Shown: positions 44,354 to 52,913 of the stretch, in pieces | Position numbering within the stretch: position 1 is the first letter of the stretch | How the letters are laid out: each line of letters starts with the position of its first letter | DNA from: a candidate division CSSED10-310 bacterium | GTDB lineage: Bacteria; CSSED10-310; JAFGJC01 | Direction of reading: 5' to 3' | Assembly (NCBI GenBank): GCA_016927905.1 | Contig: JAFGLW010000011.1 | Coordinates: forward strand, 1 to 64,000 | Length of the DNA stretch: 64,000 bases | Notes under the pieces: generated by a model | Databases searched by the model: none | The model's input: the letters and a program-made list of their open reading frames with translations, nothing else | What the model was told of the DNA's origin: nothing | Translations under genes and position numbers: made by a program

Positions 44354-45988
44354 ATGAGATCTTTGCGATTCAACACGTTGATATATACGGGCATCATCGC
44401 TGCATTACTAGCGACCTCCCCATCCCCGGCGATGGATGTTAATCTCCGGGCCGAGCAGTTCGTTAAAACGATGCCGGACGGCGTACCGGTGACTATGTGG
44501 GGGTTCGCCGTAGATTCAGCGTTCGGCACCGAGGACGGCGACCCGCAGTCGCCCGGTCCCGTGATCCGGATCCCGCACGGAGATACCACACTGACCGTTT
44601 ATCTGGACAATAATCTGGATGAAGCGATGTCCCTTGTGATACCCGGTCTGTCGGCAGTCATGACGCCGGTCCGCAACGGAGACGGACGGGTCCGCTCCTT
44701 CACCCATGAAACCCCGTCAATGAACACCATAGCCGGAGTTTACACTTGGAGCGATCTGAGACCGGGTTCTTATATTTACCAGAGCGGAACACACCCCGCC
44801 GTTCACATCCAGATGGGTCTCTACGGTCCGATGGTGCAGGATGAAACAGCCGGTCAGGCCTACGGTATTACGGAATCCGTTTACGACAGCGAGGTCATCC
44901 TGTTTCTGAGTGAAATCGATATGGATCTCCACACCGCAATTGCTACCGGCAATTACGGTCCGGGTCAAGCCATGACCAGCACCATCAACTATCATCCGCG
45001 CTATTACCTGATCAACGGCATGTCCTACGGTCCGGGAACGACGCCGATCCCGGCCGGCCTGCCTGGCAACGCCATTCTCCTGAGATTCTTCAACGCATCA
45101 TTGAAATCCCATGCGCCACTGCTCCATAACACGGATCTGACCATTATCGCCCAGGATGGCCGCCTGATGCCCTACATGCGCCCTGGAAACTCCGTCTACC
45201 TGCCGGCATCCAAAACAGCGGATGCCATGATATATCCGGCGTCGGCGGGATATATCCCCGTTTATGACCGGATGATGTCGGTGACGAACGACGGCGAATT
45301 CCCCGGCGGAATGCTGGCCTACCTGGATATCAAGGACCTGGATCGCCGCGAACTGACGGTCAACTTCACCGGCAGCGGAACCGGCACGGTCATCATCGCC
45401 AGTGCGCCTGGCGGCTTGGAATGTCAAGATGACTGCGTTACGGAGTTTAATGCTGGAACGGGTATCCGTCTGAAAGCGATTCCGGATCCCGGCAGCAGTT
45501 TCCTTCGCTGGGGCAGTGGATCCAGCGAAATCGGCGGCGATCTGGAAGTGCTTATGGATCGGGATCGAACAGTGAATGCGATATTCAGTGCCGCCGACTC
45601 GATTCACAGCGTGCCGCAGCAGGTTTCTGGATCCGGTTCAACCCACCCCGATAAAGCCGCTGAGCAGTTGGGGATTCAAATCGAAGCGATCCGCCGGTCT
45701 GCGGATGACCACCTCCTCGATGTGAGGTTCCGAGTGCTCGATACTGAAAAGGCATCCGCAATGTTCGATTTCCGGAATGAGATCGCCTTAATCCACGAAA
45801 AAACCGGCACCCGTCTAATGATTCCTAATACGCCCAAAGCCGGAAAACTGAGACCGACCCGCCGCGGAACTGCGGAAGGAAAAACATATTTTATCCTGTT
45901 CCGGAATTCCGGCCGGCTGGTCCGGTCGGGTGAGGCCGTGACTCTGATTGTTGGAAACACGCGGATCCGTCATCTGAATGTGCAGTAA
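44354..45988 (+). CDS. Cupredoxin-like protein 3, without copper ligands, with extra C-terminal domains
   Basis: This 544-residue exported protein repeats the two-domain layout of its neighbours. Its HWHG position is AMSLVIPGLSA, its HxH position is YIYQSGTHPAVHIQMGLYG, and its HxxHxH position is SHAPLLHNTDLTII. The C-terminal motif became DRMMSVTNDGEFPGGM. No copper site remains. After residue 330 there is a Flg_new/bacterial-repeat-like module (VNFTGSGTGTVIIASAPGG to DRDRTVNAIFS) and a further beta-rich domain of about 120 residues. It may be a structural partner. AAGGAG precedes the ATG. The stop TAA touches the inverted repeat. Confidence 0.8.
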   Translation: MRSLRFNTLIYTGIIAALLATSPSPAMDVNLRAEQFVKTMPDGVPVTMWGFAVDSAFGTEDGDPQSPGPVIRIPHGDTTLTVYLDNNLDEAMSLVIPGLSAVMTPVRNGDGRVRSFTHETPSMNTIAGVYTWSDLRPGSYIYQSGTHPAVHIQMGLYGPMVQDETAGQAYGITESVYDSEVILFLSEIDMDLHTAIATGNYGPGQAMTSTINYHPRYYLINGMSYGPGTTPIPAGLPGNAILLRFFNASLKSHAPLLHNTDLTIIAQDGRLMPYMRPGNSVYLPASKTADAMIYPASAGYIPVYDRMMSVTNDGEFPGGMLAYLDIKDLDRRELTVNFTGSGTGTVIIASAPGGLECQDDCVTEFNAGTGIRLKAIPDPGSSFLRWGSGSSEIGGDLEVLMDRDRTVNAIFSAADSIHSVPQQVSGSGSTHPDKAAEQLGIQIEAIRRSADDHLLDVRFRVLDTEKASAMFDFRNEIALIHEKTGTRLMIPNTPKAGKLRPTRRGTAEGKTYFILFRNSGRLVRSGEAVTLIVGNTRIRHLNVQ

Positions 45989-46096
45989 AAGGGGTCAAGT
46001 CTGCTCTTGACTCTTGGAGGCCCGAGCTGATTCTGTCGCATCAGATGATCGAAAAATCCTGGAGATCAAGAGTCAAGAGCAGACTTGACCCCTTTT
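45987..46096. repeat. Perfect 30-bp inverted repeat element (MITE/REP-like, bidirectional terminator)
   Basis: The left arm (45987-46016) and right arm (46067-46096) are exact reverse complements over 30 bp. The outer ends are AAAAGGGGTCAAGTCTGC and GCAGACTTGACCCCTTTT, and a 50-bp spacer separates them. The left arm overlaps the stop of the cupredoxin gene, and the right arm codes for the last residues of the convergent membrane protein. The T-tracts at each end make it a plausible terminator in both directions. The size and symmetry also suit a small mobile repeat. No target-site duplication was identified and I did not find another copy in the window. Confidence 0.85.
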
Positions 46097-46662
46097 GCCT
46101 GGAAGGCCATGCCCAGGGTGCCGATTGCCAGCCAGGAGATCAATGAAAACAGCTGTGTGGTCTGCGGCAAGTCTCCGGGCAGGTCGATCATCCAGGGCGG
46201 TTTGTTCAGCAGATAGCTCAGGGCACTGATGACCGCCAGCCAGGCTCCTGTGTATGCCGTGCCCAGGATCAGGATCGGTTTCTGTATGCCCAGTGCGGCC
46301 AGGCCACCCAGCAGGCTGCAGACGGCGATCCAGATCCATGAAAGCGTCAGGTGGAGATGAACGGCGGTGAGATTCAGAATGAAATAGCCGAACAGGGCGC
46401 CCAGGAGGAACACGCCCGCGAAGTACAGGAGTGAAACCAAAGCAGCGCCGATTATGCCCAAAAGCAGGGTGATGATCCATTTCCCGATGCCGTAGAAGCC
46501 CATTGTGTCGCTGATCCACATGCCCGAGGTGATCCCCGTGAAAAACCCCCAGATTCCGATCAATATCCGGAAAATGCGATATCCGAAGAAGCAGTTGACG
46601 GATCCGAAAAGAATTCCGATGATCTGGGTGGCGGGGAGTGATATATGGTGCAACTGGACCAT
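46066..46662 (-). CDS. Multi-pass membrane protein, DUF4203-like
   Basis: This 198-residue protein is almost entirely hydrophobic with about seven membrane segments (IIGILFGSVNCFFGYRIFRILIGIWGFFTG, WIITLLLGIIGAALVSLLYFAGVFLLGALFGYFIL, LILGTAYTGAWLAVISALSYLL). Glycine-rich packing resembles DUF4203/TM7S3-type proteins; function unknown. The last nine residues (KGVKSALDS) are encoded inside the inverted repeat, so the natural C terminus was probably altered by the element. It is convergent with the cupredoxin operon. Confidence 0.72.
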   Translation of the reverse strand: MVQLHHISLPATQIIGILFGSVNCFFGYRIFRILIGIWGFFTGITSGMWISDTMGFYGIGKWIITLLLGIIGAALVSLLYFAGVFLLGALFGYFILNLTAVHLHLTLSWIWIAVCSLLGGLAALGIQKPILILGTAYTGAWLAVISALSYLLNKPPWMIDLPGDLPQTTQLFSLISWLAIGTLGMAFQAKGVKSALDS

Positions 46663-46750
46663 GTAACAATTTTCCTTTCCAGGATGCCGGGTTCAGGATA
46701 CAAAAACCAGCAGATTTTGTAAAATCTGCACGGTTAAGTTCTTAAAGGGC

Positions 46751-46779
46751 TTGACACTTGCAAATAAGACAAGTAGAAG
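46751..46779 (+). promoter_or_regulatory. Promoter of tRNA-Val (and possibly thrS)
   Basis: TTGACA (46751-46756) is followed after exactly 17 bp by TAGAAG (46774-46779), a weak -10. The site lies 38 bp before the tRNA. A GC-rich discriminator-like sequence follows. It fits a stable-RNA promoter but the -10 is not consensus. Confidence 0.5.
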
Positions 46780-46816
46780 AAGGATGATCCCGGGGGGTAT
46801 GTCCACGGGTCGAATC

Positions 46817-46889
46817 CAGGCGCGTAGCTCAGGGGGAGAGCACTTCCTTGACGCGGAAGGGGCCAGGGGTTCAAATCCCCTCGCGCCTA
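46817..46889 (+). tRNA. tRNA-Val(GAC)
   Basis: The cloverleaf has acceptor AGGCGCG/CGCGCCT, D arm GCTCAGGGGGAGAGC, anticodon stem CTTCC/GGAAG with loop TTGACGC (anticodon GAC at 46849-46851), and T arm AGGGGTTCAAATCCCCT. The 3' CCA is not encoded, unlike in the tRNA-Pro of this window. The A1-T72 first pair is uncommon for valine tRNAs. Confidence 0.93.
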
Positions 46890-47028
46890 TATTAAATCTG
46901 CAGGTACTGTGGATTTAATGGGGTCATAACCGGGCAACCAGGGGGCACTGCCGGATCGAGGACTGGATCGGGCGATGTCCCTTTGTTGCGATTTGAAAGG
47001 AGCGGGATTTGCTCATCCCGGAGGCTAA

Positions 47029-48957
47029 ATGGCAGATATAACCTTGAAATTACCGGACGGTTCGTATCTCAATGCTGAGAAGGGCTTGACCGTCACGGAA
47101 ATATTTTTTCAGCTTTTCCCGAGCAACAAGAAACGGATGCGGGTCATTGCTGCACAGTTCAACGACCGGATCATTGATATCCGTGACACGATCAACAGCG
47201 ATGGGGTTTTAAAGGTCATTTTCGAGGAGGACTTGCAGGCTCTGGAGGTCATCCGTCACAGCGCTTCGCATATCATGGCTCAAGCTGTCCGCAAGTTGTT
47301 TCCAGAGGCCAAACTGGCCATAGGTCCGGCCACCAGCGAAGGATTTTATTATGATTTCGAGGTGGACAAGCCATTTTCGCCGGAGGATCTGGAAGCTATT
47401 GAACGGGAGATGCATGTCATCGTGAAACAGCATTTGCCGTTCACCCGGGAGGAGATGTCCCGCGGGGACGCGATCCGGTTTTTCGAGGAAGCGGGGGAAA
47501 GATTCAAGGTTGAGCTTTTGAAAGAGATACCCGATGACCGTGTAAGTCTTTACCGCCAAGGCGATTTCATCGATCTTTGCAGAGGTCCGCATGTCCGGAA
47601 TACGCATCAGATCCCCGTTTTCAAACTTCTGTCCAGCGCCAGTGCCTACTGGCGGGGTGATGAGAACCGGGAGGTTCTGCAGCGGATTTACGGAACCGCG
47701 TTTCGAAACCATGAAGAACTGGATGCGTTTCTGGAATTACGGGAGAAGATCCGTTTGCGGGATCATCGGAAGCTGGGCAGGGATCTGGACATATTTTCAA
47801 TTCACGATGATGTGGGTGCGGGTCTTGTATTCTGGCATCCGAAAGGTGGGATGATCCGGCATCTCATCGAGGAATTCTGGCGCCGGGAACATCTTTCGAG
47901 AGGGTATGAGTTTGTATATACGCCGCACATTGCCAGGGAACAGGTGTTCGAGGTATCCGGTCATCTTGAAAATTATGCTGAAAGCATGTATGCTCCTTTG
48001 CTCATCGATCAACAACCTTACCGTTTGAAGCCGATGAACTGCCCGGGACACATCAAAATCTACCAGAGCCGGTTGCGAAGTTACCGGGATCTGCCGATCC
48101 GGTATTGCGAACTGGGAACGGTTTACCGGTATGAGCGCAGCGGAACGCTTCACGGGATGTTGCGGGTCCGCGGTTTTACTCAGGATGACGCCCATGTGTT
48201 CTGCACTCCGGAACAGCTTTCCCATGAAGTTTACAAGATCATCGAGCTGGTCGATGTCCTGATGACTGCGTTCGGGTACACTTATGAGATTTACCTGGCG
48301 ACCCGTCCCGAAAAGTATCTGGGATCGGATGAAGAGTGGGAGTTGGCCACCCAGGCGCTCCGGCAGGCTCTCGACCGTTGGGGTCAGCCGTATCAGATGG
48401 ACGAGGGTGGCGGTGTATTTTATGCGCCCAAGATCGATGTGAAGCTTACCGACGCTCTGGGTCGGCACTGGCAGGGACCGACCATCCAGGTGGATCTCAA
48501 TCTGCCCAAACGTTTTGGTGTCAAGTACATCGGGGAAGACAATACGGATCATGAAGCGATCATGATACACCGGGCTGTTCTGGGATCGATGGAGCGTTTC
48601 ATCGGCGGCTTGATCGAGCATTATGGGGGAGCGTTTCCCATGTGGCTTGCTCCCGTCCAGGCCGTGATCATGCCGATAACAGACAAGCAGCTGCATTATG
48701 CGGACCAGATCCGGGATGCCCTCAGCAACGCCGGATTCAGAGTTTTCCTTGATGAGCGGAATGAGAAGCTGGGATTCAAGATACGGGAAGCCCAGCTTGA
48801 GAAAGTGCCGTATATGATCGTTGTGGGTGAACGGGAAGCGGAAAACAGTGTATTATCGGTGCGGCACCGGGTCCTGGGAGATCTGGGGACGATGCCTGTT
48901 GCCGATTTCATCGATCGGGCCCGGGAAGAAGTTGAATCGAAGAAGATCGATTATTGA
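47029..48957 (+). CDS. thrS: Threonyl-tRNA synthetase
   Basis: This 642-residue class II synthetase has a TGS domain (ITLKLPDGSYLNAEKGLTV), an editing domain with HSASHIMAQAV (HxxxH) and RGPHV, the catalytic core motifs, and a C-terminal anticodon-binding domain. Zn-ligand motifs are PMNCPGHIKIYQS and RVRGFTQDDAHVFC. It charges tRNA-Thr. It heads thrS-infC-rpmI-rplT, the same order as in E. coli. Its 130-bp leader after tRNA-Val shows no T-box element. Confidence 0.97.
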   Translation: MADITLKLPDGSYLNAEKGLTVTEIFFQLFPSNKKRMRVIAAQFNDRIIDIRDTINSDGVLKVIFEEDLQALEVIRHSASHIMAQAVRKLFPEAKLAIGPATSEGFYYDFEVDKPFSPEDLEAIEREMHVIVKQHLPFTREEMSRGDAIRFFEEAGERFKVELLKEIPDDRVSLYRQGDFIDLCRGPHVRNTHQIPVFKLLSSASAYWRGDENREVLQRIYGTAFRNHEELDAFLELREKIRLRDHRKLGRDLDIFSIHDDVGAGLVFWHPKGGMIRHLIEEFWRREHLSRGYEFVYTPHIAREQVFEVSGHLENYAESMYAPLLIDQQPYRLKPMNCPGHIKIYQSRLRSYRDLPIRYCELGTVYRYERSGTLHGMLRVRGFTQDDAHVFCTPEQLSHEVYKIIELVDVLMTAFGYTYEIYLATRPEKYLGSDEEWELATQALRQALDRWGQPYQMDEGGGVFYAPKIDVKLTDALGRHWQGPTIQVDLNLPKRFGVKYIGEDNTDHEAIMIHRAVLGSMERFIGGLIEHYGGAFPMWLAPVQAVIMPITDKQLHYADQIRDALSNAGFRVFLDERNEKLGFKIREAQLEKVPYMIVVGEREAENSVLSVRHRVLGDLGTMPVADFIDRAREEVESKKIDY

Positions 48958-48988
48958 CAGGGTGAAGTTCAAGCATAAAGGGGGATGA

Positions 48989-49531
48989 TTGAGGAGAAAA
49001 AACTTAGTTCCTGACAGCCGTGGCAGCCAGATTACGGATGATTGCCGGATAAACGATCAAATCAAATCCAGGACGGTTCGGTGTATTGATCGAAACGGGA
49101 ACCAGATCGGAGTCGTTCCGGTTGAAGAAGCGCTTGCGCTTGCGGATCAATCCAATCTGGATCTTGTGGAAGTGGCGCCCGGGGCCGACCCGCCGGTATG
49201 CAGGATCATGGATTACGGTAAGTACAAGTATCAGAAATCCAAGCGTACCTCATCCAAGAAACAGAAGGGTGCCACTCTCAAGGAGGTCAAATTCCGACCC
49301 AAGGTGGACGTTCATGACTACAATTTCAAGCGGAATCATGTGGAACGGTTTCTCAAGGCTGGAGCGAAAGTGAAGGTGACGATCATGTTTCGCGGCCGGG
49401 AGATGGCACATACGGACAAGGGAATGGAGATTCTCCAGCGGGTTGCCAGGGAGGTCGAGGAATTGGCCCGGGTGGATCGGGAGCCCAGACTGGAAGGAAG
49501 AAACATGTTCATGATTTTATCTCCGAAATAG
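48989..49531 (+). CDS. infC: Translation initiation factor IF-3
   Basis: This 180-residue factor has the canonical N-terminal domain (DDCRINDQIKSRTVRCIDRNGNQIGVV) and the C-terminal domain (KEVKFRPKVDVHDYNFKRNHVERFLKAG). The start codon is TTG at 48989, behind AAGGGGGA. Use of a non-ATG start in infC is well known and underlies autoregulation, since IF-3 discriminates against such starts; in E. coli the codon is ATT. Confidence 0.96.
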   Translation: MRRKNLVPDSRGSQITDDCRINDQIKSRTVRCIDRNGNQIGVVPVEEALALADQSNLDLVEVAPGADPPVCRIMDYGKYKYQKSKRTSSKKQKGATLKEVKFRPKVDVHDYNFKRNHVERFLKAGAKVKVTIMFRGREMAHTDKGMEILQRVAREVEELARVDREPRLEGRNMFMILSPK

Positions 49532-49594
49532 TTATGGTACCGGTTGTGAGAAGTACTGATCACCGGGTGCCAGGTATCGGGAAAGAGGTGGAAA

Positions 49595-49792
49595 ATGCCG
49601 AAGATCAAAACGCTGAGGGGGGCTGCCAAGCGATTTAAGGGCACCGGTTCGGGGAAACTGGTGCGGAACAAGGCGTTTGCAAGCCATATTTTGACCAAGA
49701 AGACGCGGAAGCGGAAACGGCATTTGCGTAAATCCGTGACCGTGAGTGATGCGGATTTCAAATCCATCAAACGACTGGTACCGTATATTTAG
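49595..49792 (+). CDS. rpmI: 50S ribosomal protein L35
   Basis: This 65-residue basic protein reads [20 protein letters not shown] and [20 protein letters not shown], the canonical L35 pattern. It lies 63 bp after infC in the standard operon. GGTGG lies upstream of the ATG. Confidence 0.97.
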   Translation: MPKIKTLRGAAKRFKGTGSGKLVRNKAFASHILTKKTRKRKRHLRKSVTVSDADFKSIKRLVPYI

Positions 49793-49809
49793 GACAGGGA
49801 GGAATTGTC

Positions 49810-50163
49810 ATGCCGAGAATAAAAGCCGGACCTCAATCCAGGCGGCGCCACAAACGGGTGCTGCAACAGGCAAAAGGATATCGCGGTATTCAGGGAGTTC
49901 GATACAAGGCATCCATTGAAGCGGTGATGAAAGCCGGTCATCATGCATATGCAGACCGCCGCAGGAAGAAGCGGGAGTTTCGGGCACTGTGGATTCAGCG
50001 GATCAATGCAGCCAGCCGGTTGCATGGGCTGCCTTACAACAAGTTCATATCCGGACTTCAGAAAGCCGGGGTCCGGCTCGATCGCAAAGTATTGGCAGAT
50101 ATGGCGATGAACGAGCCTCAGACGTTCACTGAGCTTGTGAATCTAGCCAGATCGAACGGATGA
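49810..50163 (+). CDS. rplT: 50S ribosomal protein L20
   Basis: This 117-residue rRNA-binding protein starts [23 protein letters not shown] with the usual basic N-terminal arm. The globular part reads [22 protein letters not shown]20 is an assembly initiator of the large subunit and can repress its own operon in other bacteria; no clear leader structure is visible here. AGGGAGGAAT precedes the ATG. Confidence 0.97.
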   Translation: MPRIKAGPQSRRRHKRVLQQAKGYRGIQGVRYKASIEAVMKAGHHAYADRRRKKREFRALWIQRINAASRLHGLPYNKFISGLQKAGVRLDRKVLADMAMNEPQTFTELVNLARSNG

Positions 50164-50188
50164 TCATTTTTGCTTTGGAGAACTCATT

Positions 50189-50503
50189 TTGTTAGAATCA
50201 AATCAGAAAGGGAATGCACTCAACCTGGAAAAGCGATTCCAGGTTTTGGAAGAACAGGTTCTGAAGGCGGTCAAGATAATATCCGGCCTGAAAAATGAGA
50301 ATTCGGAATTGAAAACCGGGATGGATGCGCTGCACAGCCGGATCCGGGAGTTGGAATCCAATCTTGAAGCCGCCGAAGGCTGTGCTGCAGAGGTTGAAAA
50401 GTGGAAACAGCAGGCCCGGGAATTGGACCGGATCAAGCAGATGGTTGCCGGGAAAATAGAGAATCTGCTGGCGCAGATCGAGACTCTGAACCTCGCGGGT
50501 TGA
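50189..50503 (+). CDS. ZapB-like coiled-coil cell-division protein
   Basis: This 104-residue protein is almost pure coiled coil (FQVLEEQVLKAVKIISGLKNENSELK, RIRELESNLEAAEGCAAEVE, KQMVAGKIENLLAQIETL). Its position directly before zapA and the closing segment KIENLLAQIETLN match the ZapB-like proteins that accompany ZapA at the Z ring. The start is TTG at 50189 with GGAG 8 nt upstream. It overlaps zapA by 4 bp. Confidence 0.75.
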   Translation: MLESNQKGNALNLEKRFQVLEEQVLKAVKIISGLKNENSELKTGMDALHSRIRELESNLEAAEGCAAEVEKWKQQARELDRIKQMVAGKIENLLAQIETLNLAG

Positions 50504-50814
50504 AACCTGAACTTCAAAAAAAGCGTTTCCGATCGGATGAGCAATTGAATCGAGTTGAGGTTCAAATATTCGGACAGGATTACAATATCGTCGGAAATGA
50601 CAATCCGGCGAGGGTTCAGCGTCTCGCCGAGCTTGTTGACATGAAGATGAGAGAAATTGCCGATTACACCAAGGGTATTTCTCCCTTGAAGATTGCAATA
50701 TTAGCAGCCCTGAACATTTGTGATGAGATGGTGAGTATCCAGGAGGATCATGAAAATATTGCGCTCAAGGGGGAAAAATTGATATCATTGTTGTCGGAAG
50801 TGATTGACGGATAA
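50500..50814 (+). CDS. zapA: Cell-division protein ZapA
   Basis: The core reads NRVEVQIFGQDYNIVGNDNPARVQRLAELVDMKMREIA, the ZapA N-terminal domain, then a C-terminal coiled coil (KIAILAALNICDEMVSI to KLISLLSEVI). ZapA cross-links FtsZ filaments. The start is TTG at 50500, overlapping the zapB-like stop (TTGA); a TTG at 50542 is the only other reasonable candidate. There is no upstream ATG in a sensible place. Length is about 104 residues. Confidence 0.88.
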   Translation: MKPELQKKRFRSDEQLNRVEVQIFGQDYNIVGNDNPARVQRLAELVDMKMREIADYTKGISPLKIAILAALNICDEMVSIQEDHENIALKGEKLISLLSEVIDG

Positions 50815-50815
50815 A

Positions 50816-51226
50816 ATGGTTGTTTGGACTTCGAAACAGAAGGCTAATCAGATCGGTCAACCAGGGAAACTGGATTTGAGACCGCGATTTCCGGTTTTTG
50901 ATCCGGAGATTTCGGGATTGCTTGTGAGTCTGTTTGCCGTCATGTATATACTGGCGGCGGCATGGCTGCTGGATGAAGTGAAATTTTGCTGTATTATTTT
51001 TGTCCCTCCTGTGGTGTTGGTGATGCTGCGCAAGTATTTGAGCCAACGCTTGAATAAAGGGAGCCTTTCTTCGCGCATGGAGTTCATGCCCGTTTATGGG
51101 ACGAGCGAAGTGCGCGAGCGGGCACCCACCTGGTACGCCAGGTTCATTACGAACGTGGCACACGGCATTCCATGGGAGGGATTTTTTCAACGTCCTGCCT
51201 GTTCATATCATCCGGCACATTTCTGA
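50816..51226 (+). CDS. Doubtful small membrane-protein ORF overlapping the 6S RNA candidate
   Basis: The frame opens with ATG 1 bp after the zapA stop and has two hydrophobic stretches (GLLVSLFAVMYILAAAWLL and FCCIIFVPPVVLVML). The second half (after about residue 75) runs through the structured RNA region and has no protein-like character. If real, the gene product is a two-helix membrane protein of about 136 residues; more likely only the first part has ever been coding, or the frame is chance. The ribosome binding site is weak. Confidence 0.25.
   Translation: MVVWTSKQKANQIGQPGKLDLRPRFPVFDPEISGLLVSLFAVMYILAAAWLLDEVKFCCIIFVPPVVLVMLRKYLSQRLNKGSLSSRMEFMPVYGTSEVRERAPTWYARFITNVAHGIPWEGFFQRPACSYHPAHF
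51050..51187 (+). ncRNA. ssrS: Probable 6S RNA
   Basis: The segment contains GGGCACCCACCT followed by CCTGGTACGCCAGGTTCA (a CCTGG/CCAGG hairpin) and GTGGCACACGGCATTCCATG. The pattern CCCACCT, AGGTTCA, ACACGGCA is typical for the 3' half of 6S RNAs. CATGGA/TCCATG and ATGCC/GGCAT close the outer stem, and a T6 run (51182-51187) ends it. The zapA-proximal position matches many bacteria. It would bind the RNA polymerase-sigma70 holoenzyme. End points are approximate and no promoter was recognised. Confidence 0.55.
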
Positions 51227-51299
51227 TACCGCCTCCTGTTTCGAGCTGTCTGGCTTGATGTAAAGCTTGATCAAGTCATGTTCGAAGGAGGTGAGTCCG

Positions 51300-52871
51300 A
51301 TTATACCGAAAGATATCATTATAGCGGTGATCGCAGGTTTGATAGGACTTGTGACCGGGTTTGCCGCGGACTATTTTTTCACGATTTTCAGAAGCCGCAG
51401 GATCCTGCGCAATGCCAAGAACGAAGCCATGCAGATCGAGGAAAAAGCATTGCAGGATGCCGGTGCCATCCGCAAGGAAGCGGAAGTTGAGGCGAAGGAC
51501 AAATATTACACCAAATTAAATCAATTTGAGCAGGACACCAAGGAACGGCGTGCTGAGCTGAAGAAACTCGAGTACCGGATCATCAAGCGTGAGGAGAATC
51601 TGGAGAGGAAGCAGAGTTTTCTGGACAAGAAAGAACGGACTCTGATCCAGAAATCAAAAGAACTCCAGACGCAGAAAGATGAAATCGGCGATCTGGAAAA
51701 GATGAAGCGGGAGATGGTTGAGGAGCAGGATAAAACGCTTCAACGGATTGCCGGAATGTCCAACCAGGAAGCCCGGAAGATTGTGATCGAACGGGTGGAA
51801 AACGATGCCCGCAAGGAAGCGGCTGACACCATCAAGAAGATCATTGACGAAGCCAAAGAGAAAGCGGAGATAAAAGCCAAAGAGGTCATTTCGGCTGCGA
51901 TTCAGAGAATATCGTCCGATCATGTCAGTGAGACTACCGTGAGTGTGGTTGATCTGCCGAACGATGAAATGAAGGGGCGGATAATCGGGCGTGAAGGTCG
52001 AAACATCCGGGCTCTGGAGGCTATGACCGGTGTCGATCTGATCATTGACGACACCCCGGAAGCCGTCATTATATCCGGCTTTGACGCCATTCGCAGGGAA
52101 ATCGCAGCCAATTCGCTGAAGAGGTTGATTTCCGATGGACGGATACATCCCGCCCGAATCGAAGAGATTGTGGCGAAGGTGGAGAAAGAGGTCGAGAAAA
52201 ACATCCGGGAAACCGGAGAGCAGGTGGCTTTTGAGGTGGGAGTTCAGGGGTTGCATCCGGAGATCATCCGGCTTCTCGGGCGGTTGAAATTCCGCACGAG
52301 TTACGGACAGAATGTGCTCAATCATTCCAAGGAAGTGGCGTTTATTGCCGGAATGATGGCTTCGGAGCTGGGCGTCAATATCAAACTGGCCAAACGCGCG
52401 GGACTTCTGCACGATATCGGTAAAGCGGTGGATCATGAGGTGGAGGGATCGCACGCCTTGATTGGTGCGGAGATCGCCAAGAAATTTGGTGAACCCAAGG
52501 AGGTTGTCCGGGCGATGGCGGCGCACCATGGTGATGAGTCTCCGACCACGATTGAAGCTGTGCTGATCCAGGCGGCAGATGCCCTGTCGGCTGCCCGGCC
52601 GGGTGCCAGACGGGAGATCCTGTCGACCTATCTCAAGCGGTTGGAGAAACTCGAGGATATCGCTCAGGGATTCACCGGCGTCGACAAGTCCTATGCCATT
52701 CAGGCGGGAAGGGAGATCCGGATCATATTTCGTCCGGAGGATGTTTCGGATCAGGAAATGGCGATGACGGCCCGGGAGATTGCCCAGCGTATCGAGAGGG
52801 AGTTGGAGTATCCCGGGGAGATCAAGGTTACTGCCATTCGGGAAACACGGTCGGTAGAATATGCCCGATGA
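51300..52871 (+). CDS. rny: Ribonuclease Y
   Basis: This membrane-anchored endoribonuclease of about 523 residues has an N-terminal helix ([22 protein letters not shown]) and a long coiled coil to about residue 200. A KH domain follows ([26 protein letters not shown]), then an HD domain ([31 protein letters not shown]) and a C-terminal domain ending SVEYAR. It initiates mRNA decay. No ATG is available in frame; AAGGAGG at 51285-51291 fits an ATT at 51300 (8 nt), while GTG at 51291 overlaps the ribosome binding site. Confidence 0.93.
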   Translation: MIPKDIIIAVIAGLIGLVTGFAADYFFTIFRSRRILRNAKNEAMQIEEKALQDAGAIRKEAEVEAKDKYYTKLNQFEQDTKERRAELKKLEYRIIKREENLERKQSFLDKKERTLIQKSKELQTQKDEIGDLEKMKREMVEEQDKTLQRIAGMSNQEARKIVIERVENDARKEAADTIKKIIDEAKEKAEIKAKEVISAAIQRISSDHVSETTVSVVDLPNDEMKGRIIGREGRNIRALEAMTGVDLIIDDTPEAVIISGFDAIRREIAANSLKRLISDGRIHPARIEEIVAKVEKEVEKNIRETGEQVAFEVGVQGLHPEIIRLLGRLKFRTSYGQNVLNHSKEVAFIAGMMASELGVNIKLAKRAGLLHDIGKAVDHEVEGSHALIGAEIAKKFGEPKEVVRAMAAHHGDESPTTIEAVLIQAADALSAARPGARREILSTYLKRLEKLEDIAQGFTGVDKSYAIQAGREIRIIFRPEDVSDQEMAMTAREIAQRIERELEYPGEIKVTAIRETRSVEYAR

Positions 52872-52913
52872 CAGCCGAAAGCCGAGTTCCCGAATTCAGC
52901 AAGGAGGTGTGAC

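Noticed and set aside
46073-46669. Overlapping frame of equal length to the DUF4203-like gene.
   Set aside because: It lacks hydrophobic periodicity and is rich in His, Arg and Pro, typical for an out-of-frame reading.
46890-47028. T-box leader upstream of thrS.
   Set aside because: No specifier stem, T-box bulge or terminator/antiterminator pair is recognisable.
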